Shown here piece after piece: positions 8,668 through 18,300 of a stretch of 64,000 nucleotides of DNA (position 1 is its first letter; each line of letters begins with the position of its first letter). The position numbers were made by a program, and so were the translations under genes. Below the pieces are notes generated by a model. The model did not search any database. It had not been told where the DNA came from and saw nothing but the letters and a program-made list of their open reading frames with translations. The stretch is from Lachnospiraceae bacterium. Its GTDB lineage: Bacteria; Bacillota; Clostridia; Lachnospirales; Lachnospiraceae. The DNA lies in assembly GCA_017535945.1 (NCBI GenBank), contig JAFXTJ010000052.1:21839-85838 (forward strand). The letters are read 5' to 3'.

Positions 8668-9417
8668 ATGAAAAAACTGACACTGATCCTGATGGGCACC
8701 GCCCTGACCCTGTCTCTCGCAGCCTGCGGCTCCAAACCCGCGGCTCCCGCATCCGCACCTTCCACCTTTGAAGATGTCAAGGGCGAAGGCGTCATGACGC
8801 ACGCCGAGTATATCAATGCCCCGGTCGATTCCGAGGTGACCATTGAGACCTACGTGCAGGCCAAGCAGGAATGGTGGGAGGACAAGGCCACCATCTATAC
8901 GCAGGACCGCGACGGCGCTTACTTTATCTATGAGATGAACTGCTCCAAGGAAGACTACGAGAAGTTAAAGCCCGGCACCAAGATCAAGGTCACCGGCTAC
9001 CGCGGAGAGTTCAACGGCGAGCAGGAGATCGCTTCCGGTTCGACCTTTGAGATCGAAGACGGCAATTACATCGCCCCCGCTCTGGATGCGACGCAGCTGC
9101 TCGGCTCCGACACCCTCATCGATCACCAGAACGAGTTCGTCTCCTTCTCCTCTCTTAAAGTGGAGGACAAAGGCGACGGTCAGGCCTTCTTCTACAACTG
9201 GGACAATTCCGGCACGCAGGGCGACGACCTCTATTTCGACGCATCCGTGAACGGCAATACCTATACCTTTACCGTGGAGAGCTACCTCTGCAACAAGGAC
9301 AGCGATGTCTACAAGGCGGTGGAGGGTCTCAAGGTCGGCGACACCATCGACTGCGAGGGCTTCCTGTACTGGTATGAGGGGGCCAACCCCCACATCACCA
9401 AAGTCACGGTGAAATGA
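8668..9417 (+). CDS. Lipoprotein with OB-fold-like body
   Basis: The 249-residue product starts with MKKLTLILMGTALTLSLAAC, a lipoprotein signal with the lipobox LAAC (Cys20). The rest is soluble and beta-rich. The pattern EVTIETYVQAKQEWWEDKATIYTQDRDGAYFIYEM followed by GTKIKVTGYRGEFNG, and a second copy ending GDTIDCEGFLYWYEG, suggests two OB-fold-like units; this is inference from strand and loop pattern. The ATG at 8668 has a GGAGGAG site 6 bases upstream. The stop overlaps the malQ start (ATGA), so an envelope protein is translationally coupled to cytoplasmic starch-metabolism genes. Function unknown; solute binding is possible. Confidence 0.75.
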   Translation: MKKLTLILMGTALTLSLAACGSKPAAPASAPSTFEDVKGEGVMTHAEYINAPVDSEVTIETYVQAKQEWWEDKATIYTQDRDGAYFIYEMNCSKEDYEKLKPGTKIKVTGYRGEFNGEQEIASGSTFEIEDGNYIAPALDATQLLGSDTLIDHQNEFVSFSSLKVEDKGDGQAFFYNWDNSGTQGDDLYFDASVNGNTYTFTVESYLCNKDSDVYKAVEGLKVGDTIDCEGFLYWYEGANPHITKVTVK

Positions 9418-10958
9418 TGAAGATGCAGCGCGAAGCAGGCATCCTGTTCCCTGTATTCTCCCTGCCGTCCCGCTTCGGCATCGGCTGCTTCTCCAAAGAA
9501 GCCTATGCTTTCATCGACTTTCTGGCCCGTTCCGGACAGAGTTACTGGCAGATCCTGCCCATCGGTCCCACGGGCTTCGGCGATTCCCCGTACCAGCCGT
9601 TTTCGGCTTTTGCGGGGAATCCGTATTTTATCTGCCTTGAAACGCTGATCGAAGATGGACTTCTGACCTGGGACGAGGTGAATTCCAAAGATTTCGGCAG
9701 CGATCAGGAGCGTGTGGATTACGGACGCCTCTATGAGAACCGGTTCCCGCTTCTTTCCCTGGCGCATGAGCGGTTTCTGGAAAAAGGTCTGGACCGGGAG
9801 AAAGCCTATAAGGACTATTGCAAAAAGGAGAGCTTCTGGCTCGAGGACTACGCGCTGTTCATGGCCATCAAGGGCGATCAGGGCGGCAAACCCTGGACCG
9901 AATGGGATGCCCCCCTGCGTAAGCGCGATAAAACAGCCCTTGCCGAGGCGAAAAAGCGCCTGGCAAAAGAGATCTCCTCTTATGAATTCCGCCAGTTCAA
10001 GTTTGATGAACAGTGGCATAAGCTGCATGCCTATGCGGCCGAAAAGAACATCCGGATCATCGGCGATCTGCCGTTTTATACCGCGCTCGACTCCGCCGAT
10101 GTATGGGCCCATCCGGAAGCTTTTCTCATGAACAAAGATCTGACCCCCTCTGTCGTGGCCGGCTGCCCGCCCGATGCGTTCTCCGCCACCGGACAGCTCT
10201 GGGGGAACCCCATCTATGACTGGAATGCCGAAAAGAAACGCGGTTTCTCCTGGTGGATCGCGCGGATCAGGCGCAATTATGAATTCTACGATGTCATCCG
10301 CATCGATCATTTCCACGGTTTCGCGGAGTATTACGCGATCCCCTTCAAGGATACCGATGCGCTCCACGGCAAGATGCACAAGGGACCGGGCATGGATTTC
10401 TTCCGCGCCGTCCGCGAGCAGTTGGGTGACGTGCCGATGATCGCGGAGGATCTGGGCAATAACACGCCGGAGAAGGAAAAACTTCTGGCTGACAGCGGTC
10501 TGCCCGGGATGAAAGTCCTGCAGTTTGCCTTTACCAGCTGGAACAGCGCCTATACGACGCACAAGCACATCAAAAACTGCGTGGTCTACACCGGCACGCA
10601 CGACAACACGCCCTCCCGCGCCTGGATCGAGGAGATCAATGACGGGGAGCGCGATTTTGTGCGCCGCTATACCAATTCCATGGATACGGACTATGGCCGC
10701 TTCGTATGGGATTTCATCCGCGAAGCCTACCGCTCCGTGGCGGATCTGTGCATCATCCCCCTGACCGACTATCTGGTCAAGGGACGGGAAGCGCGGATCA
10801 ACACCCCCGGACGCGCCGAAGACAACTGGCAGTGGCGCTTAAAGCCTGACTTCCTCTCCGAGGATCTGGCGCAGAGCATCCGCCGCCTCGCCGATACCTA
10901 TGACCGTCTGCCCAAACCGGAGGAAACCGGCAAAACCAAGGAGAAAGCCCATGAGTAA
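9414..10958 (+). CDS. malQ: 4-alpha-glucanotransferase (amylomaltase, GH77)
   Basis: This 514-residue cytoplasmic enzyme disproportionates maltodextrins, moving alpha-1,4-glucan chains and releasing glucose. GH77 hallmarks are present: the N-terminal GILFPVFSLPSRFGIGCF, YWQILPIGPTGFGDSPYQ, the nucleophile region VIRIDHFHGF (Asp), the acid MIAEDLG (Glu) and YTGTHDNTPSRAW with the stabilising Asp. Length is typical for bacterial amylomaltases. The start overlaps the lipoprotein stop by four bases and the end overlaps pfkA by eight, so glucan breakdown and glycolysis are linked in one transcript. Confidence 0.97.
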   Translation: MMKMQREAGILFPVFSLPSRFGIGCFSKEAYAFIDFLARSGQSYWQILPIGPTGFGDSPYQPFSAFAGNPYFICLETLIEDGLLTWDEVNSKDFGSDQERVDYGRLYENRFPLLSLAHERFLEKGLDREKAYKDYCKKESFWLEDYALFMAIKGDQGGKPWTEWDAPLRKRDKTALAEAKKRLAKEISSYEFRQFKFDEQWHKLHAYAAEKNIRIIGDLPFYTALDSADVWAHPEAFLMNKDLTPSVVAGCPPDAFSATGQLWGNPIYDWNAEKKRGFSWWIARIRRNYEFYDVIRIDHFHGFAEYYAIPFKDTDALHGKMHKGPGMDFFRAVREQLGDVPMIAEDLGNNTPEKEKLLADSGLPGMKVLQFAFTSWNSAYTTHKHIKNCVVYTGTHDNTPSRAWIEEINDGERDFVRRYTNSMDTDYGRFVWDFIREAYRSVADLCIIPLTDYLVKGREARINTPGRAEDNWQWRLKPDFLSEDLAQSIRRLADTYDRLPKPEETGKTKEKAHE

Positions 10959-11919
10959 GCAGGTAAAGACCATCGGAGTGCTCACCAGCGGAGGCGATGC
11001 CCCCGGCATGAATGCCGCGATCCGTGCGGTCACCCGCAAGGCGATCGACAACGGCCTGACGGTCAAGGGGATCAAAAAGGGCTATCAGGGCCTGCTCAAC
11101 GAAGAGATCGTCGATCTGGAACGCCACAGTGTGGCGGATCTTTCCCAGCGCGGCGGCACGATCCTGGGCACGGCCAGATGCATGGAATTCAAGACCGAGG
11201 AGGGTCAGAAGAAGGCTGCCGATATCTGCCACAAACACGGCATCGACGGGATCGTGGTCATCGGCGGTGACGGCTCCTACCGCGGCGCGCAGGCACTGGC
11301 ACGGCACGGCATCAACACGATCGGCATCCCGGGCACCATCGATCTGGACATCGCCTGCACGGACTATACGATCGGTTTCGACACGGCCATCAACACGGCG
11401 ATGCAGGCCATCGATAAGGTCCGCGACACCTCTTCCTCCCATGAGCGCTGCTCCATCGTTGAGGTCATGGGGCGTCACGCCGGCTTCATCGCCCTCTGGT
11501 GCGGTCTCGCAACCGGTGCCGACGACATCCTGATCCCCGAGAAGTACGATTTTAACGAGCAGGGCATCATCGACAACATCGTCCGCAACCGCAAGCGCGG
11601 CCACACGCATCATATCATCGTCAACGCCGAGGGCATCGGCCACTCGACCTCCATGGCCAAGCGGATCGAAGCGGCCACCGGTGTGGAGACACGGGCGACC
11701 ATCCTGGGCTACATGCAGCGCGGCGGCTCCCCTACCTGCAAGGACCGTTTCTATGCGGCGATCATGGGTTGCTATGCCGCGGACATCATCGCCGAGGGCA
11801 AAACCAACCGCGTGGTGGCATCCAAAAACGGCGGGATCACCGATCTGGACATCGAGGAAGCGCTCTCCATGACCAAGACCATCGACGAGTATCATTACCG
11901 GATGTCCAAGATCCTGTAA
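10951..11919 (+). CDS. pfkA: ATP-dependent 6-phosphofructokinase
   Basis: PfkA phosphorylates fructose 6-phosphate to the 1,6-bisphosphate, the committed step of glycolysis. The 322-residue protein has the expected GGDAPGMNAAIRAV start and GGDGSYRGAQ, where the second Gly marks ATP rather than pyrophosphate use. The catalytic loop reads PGTIDLDIACTDYTIGFDTA. The Asn usual in TIDND is Leu here, but both Asp residues are kept. MGRHAGFIAL completes the substrate site. I chose ATG 10951, preceded by AAGGAGA, over an upstream frame extension lacking a site. Confidence 0.96.
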   Translation: MSKQVKTIGVLTSGGDAPGMNAAIRAVTRKAIDNGLTVKGIKKGYQGLLNEEIVDLERHSVADLSQRGGTILGTARCMEFKTEEGQKKAADICHKHGIDGIVVIGGDGSYRGAQALARHGINTIGIPGTIDLDIACTDYTIGFDTAINTAMQAIDKVRDTSSSHERCSIVEVMGRHAGFIALWCGLATGADDILIPEKYDFNEQGIIDNIVRNRKRGHTHHIIVNAEGIGHSTSMAKRIEAATGVETRATILGYMQRGGSPTCKDRFYAAIMGCYAADIIAEGKTNRVVASKNGGITDLDIEEALSMTKTIDEYHYRMSKIL

Positions 11920-11922
11920 CAC

Positions 11923-12714
11923 ATGATCAGTTCCACAGGCAACAGCCGGATCCGGGGTGTTCAGGCACTTTTGAAAAAACGCTCCGAACGGGAAAAACAA
12001 CATGCCTTTGTCATCGAAGGGCTGCGGATCCTCAGGGAGGCACCTCCCGGCAGGGTGAAAGAGCTCTATGTGACAGAGGCTTTTTTATCCGCTCTGACCG
12101 CTGAAGACCGTGCCCTGATCGAGGCCTTCCCCTGCGGGACGGAAACCGTGACACCGGAGGTGATGGAGCGGCTCTCCGACACCGTTCATCCGCAGGGAGC
12201 GCTGGCTGTCGTCCGGATGCGGGACACCTCTCCGGATGACCTCTTTGCGGACAGCTCCGTGCCGCCGCTGATCCTTGTCACCGAAAATCTGCAGGACCCC
12301 GGAAATCTCGGCACCATCCTGCGCACGGGCGAAGCCGCCGGTGTCACCGGCATCCTGCTCGCCGGCGATACCGCGGACCCGTACAATCCCAAGGTTGTAC
12401 GCAGTACCATGGGGTCGATCTTCCGTCTGCCGTTTCTTCGTGTGGGGGATATCAAGGATGCCAGTGACCTCTTAAAGCGTCACGGTGTCACGATCTACGC
12501 GGCCGATCTGCGCGGAGCGGATCCCTATGACAAAGCGGATTACCGTACCGGCTGCGCATTTCTCATCGGCAATGAGGGCGCAGGCCTGACCGCCACGGCG
12601 CTTTCCCTCTCCGATGCGCGGATCCGCATCCCGATGGCGGGATCGGTGGAATCCCTGAATGCCGGCGTATCCGCTGCCCTGCTCTGTTTCGAAGCCGCCA
12701 GACAGCGGCGGTGA
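11923..12714 (+). CDS. TrmH/SpoU family RNA 2'-O-methyltransferase
   Basis: The 263-residue protein has an N-terminal RNA-substrate-binding region (KKRSEREKQHAFVIEGLRIL) and the C-terminal SPOUT knot. The three SpoU motifs are NLQDPGNLGTILRTGEAAG, FLIGNEGAGL and IPMAGSVESLNAGVSAALLC; together they bind S-adenosylmethionine in a trefoil knot. The family methylates ribose in 23S rRNA or tRNA; the target here cannot be assigned. It starts three bases after pfkA with only a weak ribosome site, suggesting coupling. Its stop is four bases from the convergent MBOAT-partner gene. Confidence 0.92.
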   Translation: MISSTGNSRIRGVQALLKKRSEREKQHAFVIEGLRILREAPPGRVKELYVTEAFLSALTAEDRALIEAFPCGTETVTPEVMERLSDTVHPQGALAVVRMRDTSPDDLFADSSVPPLILVTENLQDPGNLGTILRTGEAAGVTGILLAGDTADPYNPKVVRSTMGSIFRLPFLRVGDIKDASDLLKRHGVTIYAADLRGADPYDKADYRTGCAFLIGNEGAGLTATALSLSDARIRIPMAGSVESLNAGVSAALLCFEAARQRR

Positions 12715-12718
12715 TCCC

Positions 12719-13846
12719 TTACTCCGTTTTATAAGACCGTATCCGTTCGGCCAGTTCCGGCTCCCTGCTTTCAATGATCGTTCTCAGATGGGTCAGATGC
12801 CGCTCCATATCCGCCGCATCACGGATTCTCTCTCCGTCCGCCGCCATATCCGCGGCCATATATGCATTCACTTCCGGGCGGAAGTGAACTTCATCCATAT
12901 AGCCGCCGTCGAGATCCGTGATGATCTCCTCCCGGTCCTGATACTGGAACACGCGCACATTCTCTTCTTTCAGGAGCAGCTCCGTGATGGCGGCCTCCTG
13001 GGCGAGCGTCGCCTCGAGGTGATCCCCGCGCACCGCGTCATGCCAGTAGAACAGGGAATACGGCGGGAAGAAGAAATACCATTCCGTCTCCGGATGCGCC
13101 CGGACATACGGCAGGATATACGTCTCCATATTGCGCACCGTGTCCGCAAGATACGCATCCGCGGGTGTCTGCTCCGGGGCGGCCGCCGGCTCGTCATAAT
13201 GGCTGAGGATCCAGTCCAGCGTATAATACAGGTCATCCTCCCATTCCGTCATATAGACCCGGTTTAACGGTGTCCCTTCGCGCTCCGCCGCCGGCTTCAC
13301 GCAATACTCCAGCAGCACCTCCATATTCAGCAGATATTTCACATCATTGAACGGGTTCCGGTCATAGAGATACTCCGGATAGGGATATTTCACACTCCCC
13401 TCTTCCGCTGTCCACGCCGCCGGATCGATCGCGATGAAGATCTCCCGGATCTCTCCCTCTGCGGCGCTCCTGCCGCCGTACACCGCCTCAAGCATGCGCC
13501 CGATATCTCCGGGCAGCGCGCCGTTCATGGTGAGCTTCAGCACCTGCGGATGATCCGCAAAGAGTTCCGTGAAATCCTGCGTGTCGAAATTCATCGTCAT
13601 GGAAGAGCCCGTGATCACGCCGTCATAGGAGAACCGCTCCGCCATGCCGATATTCTGCGAGAGCTGATTGTCGATCACGTAGGGAAAGCCCGGCAGCGGA
13701 TCGTGATACCTAAAGAACGGGTCCGCGGCAGCGACGATCGCGGCTGCGAGGAGCAGTCCCGCGGCCGCAAAGATCCCGGAGAACAGAAGAAAACTCCCTG
13801 CCCGGTTCTTTTTCATATCATTTGTTATGATATCATTTGTTTTCAT
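12719..13846 (-). CDS. MBOAT-associated membrane-anchored protein of unknown function
   Basis: The ~375-residue protein has one N-terminal membrane helix (~18-40) and a long extracytoplasmic part starting DPFFRYHDPLPGFPYVIDNQ. The GVITGSSMTMNFD segment has the G-S-S turn seen in SGNH/AlgX-like partners of MBOAT acyltransferases, so a role in delivering or receiving acyl groups on an extracellular polymer is plausible. It begins 22 bases after the MBOAT stop on the same strand. Two in-frame ATGs (13846 and 13816) are possible. Neither has a ribosome site, and both lie inside a short tandem repeat; I give the longer form. Confidence 0.7.
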   Translation of the reverse strand: MKTNDIITNDMKKNRAGSFLLFSGIFAAAGLLLAAAIVAAADPFFRYHDPLPGFPYVIDNQLSQNIGMAERFSYDGVITGSSMTMNFDTQDFTELFADHPQVLKLTMNGALPGDIGRMLEAVYGGRSAAEGEIREIFIAIDPAAWTAEEGSVKYPYPEYLYDRNPFNDVKYLLNMEVLLEYCVKPAAEREGTPLNRVYMTEWEDDLYYTLDWILSHYDEPAAAPEQTPADAYLADTVRNMETYILPYVRAHPETEWYFFFPPYSLFYWHDAVRGDHLEATLAQEAAITELLLKEENVRVFQYQDREEIITDLDGGYMDEVHFRPEVNAYMAADMAADGERIRDAADMERHLTHLRTIIESREPELAERIRSYKTE

Positions 13847-13856
13847 ATCATGTGTT
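13811..13856. repeat. Three imperfect 15-16 bp tandem repeats at a gene start
   Basis: Units at 13811-13826, 13827-13841 and 13842-13856 share ATATCAT(T/G)TGTT. The block is very AT-rich against its surroundings. It spans both candidate start codons of the MBOAT-partner gene, encoding a repeated T-N-D-(I/M) if translation starts at 13846. Confidence 0.8.
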
Positions 13857-13868
13857 ATCGTATATCAC

Positions 13869-15353
13869 TCAGAAATTGAAATACACAAAACTGCTGACGT
13901 TTCCGAGAGACAGGATGCACAGAACAAACAGCAAAGCTATGCCGGCGGCGAGCCCGACCGTGCCCGCAAGCCTCCCCCGGCCGCCGTGTGCTTCCTCCCC
14001 CCCGTCCGGACCCGTCATGAAAACACCCGCCTTTTCCGCCAGCCGGACGGCATCCGGAGACACGAAAACGAGGAATGCCGATACCGCAAGGAGCAGCCAC
14101 ATACAGATGATCCCGCCCGTGCGGGCGTCCGGAACGCCAAGCACCTTTAGCGGATACCAGATCAGATCGTTCCGGAACGGATCGATGAAGCGGTCATGGA
14201 GTACGAACCAGGGCACATTCCAGAGTTTGCGCAGGAGTGTTCCCGCGTCTCTCAGGCTCTCCGCCCGGAAAGGCACCCATGCGAGGCTCACAAAGACAAA
14301 GGTGCACAGCCGTTTCACGAAGCGGGGCAGAGGGAGCGGTTTCTTCAGGCAGGCGCAGACACAGGTGAGAAGGCCGTGCGCGATCCCCCAGATGAGGAAG
14401 CCGGCGCCGCTGCCGTGCCAGAGCCCGCTCAGGATAAAGACGATCATGATGTTCATGATCTTCCGGGGCAGACCTTTCCTGCCGCCTCCCAGCGGGATAT
14501 ACAGGTTCGCGGCGAAGAACGCGTTCAGCGTCGCGTGCCAGCGGTGCCAGAAATCCCGGATATTCTCACTCCGGTAGGGCCGGTCGAAATTCACGGGCAG
14601 ATCGAACCCGAAAAGCCAGGCGACCGCCCGTCCCATATCACAGTATCCGCTGAAATCAAAATAGATCTGAAACGCATAGACAAAGACCGTGAGCACGGCT
14701 TCCGACCACAGGAGATCCGCGAGCGCCGAATAGGCGAGATCCGCGCCGGCTGCGAGCGCATCCGCCAGAAGCACCTTTTTCGAGAGCCCCAGCACGAAAT
14801 ACAGACAGGCCTTGGCGAAGCGTTCTTTCGTCGGCGGTGTGACAGCGGCTTCCTTTGCCCTCTCGAGAAAATCCGTGTACCGCATGATGGGACCCTGCAG
14901 GAGCTTCGGGAAGAAAAAGAAATACGAGAGCCACTGCAGCGGATCGAACGCCGTGATCTCTCCGCTTCTCACATCCGTCAGGAACCAGATCGCGGAAAAC
15001 GTCGTAAAGGACAGCGCCACCGGCAGAACCGGGGACGCATACTTATAGAAGCACAGGAGCAGGAGATTCAGCACAATGCCCGCCGCGTAAACACACAGGC
15101 CTCTCCGTCCGGTACGGAAGTACAGCAGGAGCTTTGCGATGAGCAGCGTTCCGGCCGCCTGCAGGGACAGGATCAGGAGATTCCGTGCGCCGAAGGAGAG
15201 GTAGAACAACACGGACACCAGCGCCAGAAATCCCCGGCGGATGGCCGCACCGTTCGCGCGGTCCGCCGTAAGCCGGCGCAGTCCGTAATATCCGGCCAGA
15301 CACACCGGCAGGAAAAACAGGATAAATTCATAAGATGGAAACACGAGTCGCAT
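13869..15353 (-). CDS. MBOAT family O-acyltransferase (AlgI/DltB-like)
   Basis: The 494-residue polytopic protein moves acyl groups from the cytoplasm onto extracellular polysaccharide or teichoic acid in this family. It starts with VFPSYEFILFFLPV, has about a dozen membrane segments and carries the MBOAT core: FWHRWHATLNAFF, YIPLGGGRKG and the conserved catalytic His in LSGLWHGSG. The partner gene follows 22 bases later. There is no clear ribosome site before ATG 15353. A TATAGT-like -10 box lies only about 8 bases upstream on the same strand, so a leaderless transcript is possible. dnaE is transcribed divergently from the 36-base gap. Confidence 0.92.
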   Translation of the reverse strand: MRLVFPSYEFILFFLPVCLAGYYGLRRLTADRANGAAIRRGFLALVSVLFYLSFGARNLLILSLQAAGTLLIAKLLLYFRTGRRGLCVYAAGIVLNLLLLCFYKYASPVLPVALSFTTFSAIWFLTDVRSGEITAFDPLQWLSYFFFFPKLLQGPIMRYTDFLERAKEAAVTPPTKERFAKACLYFVLGLSKKVLLADALAAGADLAYSALADLLWSEAVLTVFVYAFQIYFDFSGYCDMGRAVAWLFGFDLPVNFDRPYRSENIRDFWHRWHATLNAFFAANLYIPLGGGRKGLPRKIMNIMIVFILSGLWHGSGAGFLIWGIAHGLLTCVCACLKKPLPLPRFVKRLCTFVFVSLAWVPFRAESLRDAGTLLRKLWNVPWFVLHDRFIDPFRNDLIWYPLKVLGVPDARTGGIICMWLLLAVSAFLVFVSPDAVRLAEKAGVFMTGPDGGEEAHGGRGRLAGTVGLAAGIALLFVLCILSLGNVSSFVYFNF

Positions 15354-15389
15354 AATAGTATACTATACCATGAAAAGAGGGAACACGAC

Positions 15390-18300
15390 ATGGCCTTTGT
15401 CCACCTGCACACGCATACCCAATACAGTCTGCTCGACGGTTCCAACAAGATCGCCGATTACGTGGCACGCGTCAGGGAACTCGGCATGACTGCCGCGGCG
15501 ATCACGGATCACGGGGTCATGTACGGGGTCATCGACTTCTATAAAGCATGCACGGAGGCAGGGATCAGGCCGATCCTCGGCTGCGAGGTTTATGTCGCCC
15601 CGGATTCCCGTTACGACAGAGAAAACAACGCGTCCGGGGAACGCTATTACCACCTGATCCTGCTTGCGGAAAACAATAAAGGCTACGAAAACCTGACGCA
15701 GCTCGTGAGCCGCGGTTTTACCGAGGGCTACTACTACAAGCCCCGCGTGGACCGCGAACTCCTGGCACAGTACCATGAAGGACTCATCTGTCTCTCTGCC
15801 TGTCTGGCCGGCGAAGTGGCCGTCAAACTCACCGCCGGTGACTATGAGGGAGCCCGTGCGACCGCCTGCTGGTACCGGGAAACCTTTGGCGCGGACAACT
15901 ATTTCCTGGAACTCCAGGATCACGGTCTGCCGGAACAGAAACGCGTGAACTCCGGTCTGCTGCGGCTGAAAGAGGAGCTGGGGATCCCGCTCGTCGCTAC
16001 GAATGACTGCCACTATACGCTGCCGGAGGACTGGGAAGCACACGATGTCCTCCTGTGCATCCAGACAGCAAAAAAGATCACGGATACCGACCGCATGCGC
16101 TACGCACAGGGGCAGTACTATGTCCGCAGCGAAGAGGAGATGCGCGCTCTTTTCCCCTATGCCCCGGAAGCCATCGACAACACGCAGCGCATCGCGGACC
16201 GGTGCGAAGTCACCATCGAATTCGGCGTCCGCCGGATCCCCCGCTACGATGTGCCGGATGGCACCGACAGCCTGACCTGCCTGACCCGCCTGTGCCTGGA
16301 CGGACTTGTCCGCCGTTATCCGGACGAAGATGTCTCGGACCCGGAGCACCCCCTGCGGAAACGGCTGGACTACGAGCTCTCCGTCATCACACGCATGGGC
16401 TTCGTGGACTACTTCCTCATCGTCTGGGACTATATCAACTACGCCAGACAGCACGACATCTCGGTGGGACCGGGCAGAGGCAGCGCCGCGGGGAGCCTTG
16501 TCTCCTACTGTCTGGGCATCACCAACCTCGACCCTCTGCGTTATGACCTCCTCTTTGAGCGCTTCCTCAATCCAGAGCGGGTCTCCATGCCGGATATCGA
16601 TGTGGACTTCGAATACGCGAGGCGCCAGGAGGTCATCGATTATGTGACGGAGAAATACGGCAAGGACCGGGTCACCCAGATCATCACCTTTGGCACTCTG
16701 GCGGCTCGCGGCGTGGTCCGCGACGTGGCCCGCGCCATGGATCTCTCCTATGCCCGCGGCGATCAGATCGCCAAACTGATCCCCAATGAACTGAACATCA
16801 CGCTGGAGCGCGCCCTGGAGATCTCCCCCGGCCTTAAGGCCGCTGAAGAGGCCGATCCCGAGGTGGCCAGACTCCTCTCCTACTGCCGCAAGCTCGAGGG
16901 ACTGCCGCGACATGCATCCGTGCACGCCGCCGGTGTCGTCATCTGCAGCGCACCCGCCATGGAACTGGTCCCCCTGGCGCGTGCACAGGACGGTTCCGTC
17001 ACCACCCAGTTCCCCATGACCACCATAGAGGAACTGGGGCTGCTGAAGATGGATTTTCTTGGTCTGCGGACGCTGACGGTCATCAAGGATGCCGTGAGAA
17101 GCGCCAATGCTCTGGCAGGCAGAGAACCGCAGGATCCGGACTATATCGATATCGACCGGATCGACCTGAACGATCCCGTCTCCATGGATCTCATCTCGAG
17201 CGGCCGCACCGACGGCGTGTTCCAGCTGGAATCCGGCGGCATGCAGTCCTTTATGAAGGATCTGAAGCCGCGTTCCTTTGAGGACATCATCGCAGGCATC
17301 TCACTCTACCGCCCCGGTCCCATGGACTTCATACCGAAGTACATCGCCGGCAAGAACGATCCGCAGCATATCACCTATGAGACGCCGGAACTGGTCTCTA
17401 TCCTGGAACCCACTTACGGCTGTATCGTCTACCAGGAGCAGGTCATGCAGATCGTGCAGCGCCTGGCGGGCTACTCCCTGGGACGCGCGGATCTGCTGCG
17501 CCGCGCCATGAGCAAGAAGAAACAGCACGTCATGGAGGTGGAGCGCAAGAATTTCATCGAAGGGATCCCCGGGGATGAGATCCCCGGTTGCAGCGGCAAC
17601 GGCATTTCTCCGGCAACCGCCGGGCGGATCTATGATTCCATGATGGATTTCGCCAAATATGCCTTTAACAAATCGCACGCCGCCTGCTACGCGGTCGTTG
17701 CTCTCCAGACCGCCTGGCTGAAAGCGCGCTATCCCGCTGAATTCATGGCGGCCGTCATGACGAGCGTCATCGATATGAGCACCAAGCTCACGGGCTATAT
17801 GAACAGCACGCGCGCCATGGGGATCAGGATCCTGCCCCCGGATATCAACGAAGGCGGCATCGGCTTCGTCCCCGTCATCCGGGAGGACGGCAGCCGCGCG
17901 ATCCGCTATGCGCTGACGGCGGTCCGCGGGGTCGGCCGCACGCTCGTCGCCTCTCTGGAGGAGGAACGGGCGAAGCGGGGGCCTTTCTCATCTCTGGAAG
18001 AATTCTGCCGCCGCATGATCCCCACCGGCGACCTGAACCGCCGCGCCCTGGAGAATCTCATCAAGGCCGGCGCCTTTGATTCCCTGGGCGGGTCGCGCAG
18101 ACAGCACCTCCTGGACTGTGTCCCCTGCATGGAACAGGCGCAGCAGAACGCAAAGGACAATATCTCGGGACAGATCTCCCTCTTCGACCTCTTCGATGCC
18201 TCCGCCGCGCCGCAGCCGGCTGCCGCAGCGCCCGCGGCACCGGAATATGACAAGCCGCAGCTGCTGGCCATGGAAAAGGAGGTGCTGGGGATCTATCTCT

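Noticed and set aside
11335-11400. Changed TIDND motif (TIDLD) in pfkA as a sign of an inactive or pyrophosphate enzyme
   Set aside because: Both catalytic Asp residues remain and the GGDGS loop is of ATP type; the substitution is probably clade-specific.
14196-15389. In-frame upstream extension of dnaE by about 400 codons
   Set aside because: The extension is antisense to the MBOAT gene; DnaE homologues begin at the HLHTH motif just after ATG 15390, which has a ribosome site.
15363-16925. A 520-codon minus-strand frame opposite the start of dnaE
   Set aside because: dnaE motifs on the plus strand are unmistakable; the antisense product shows no family pattern.
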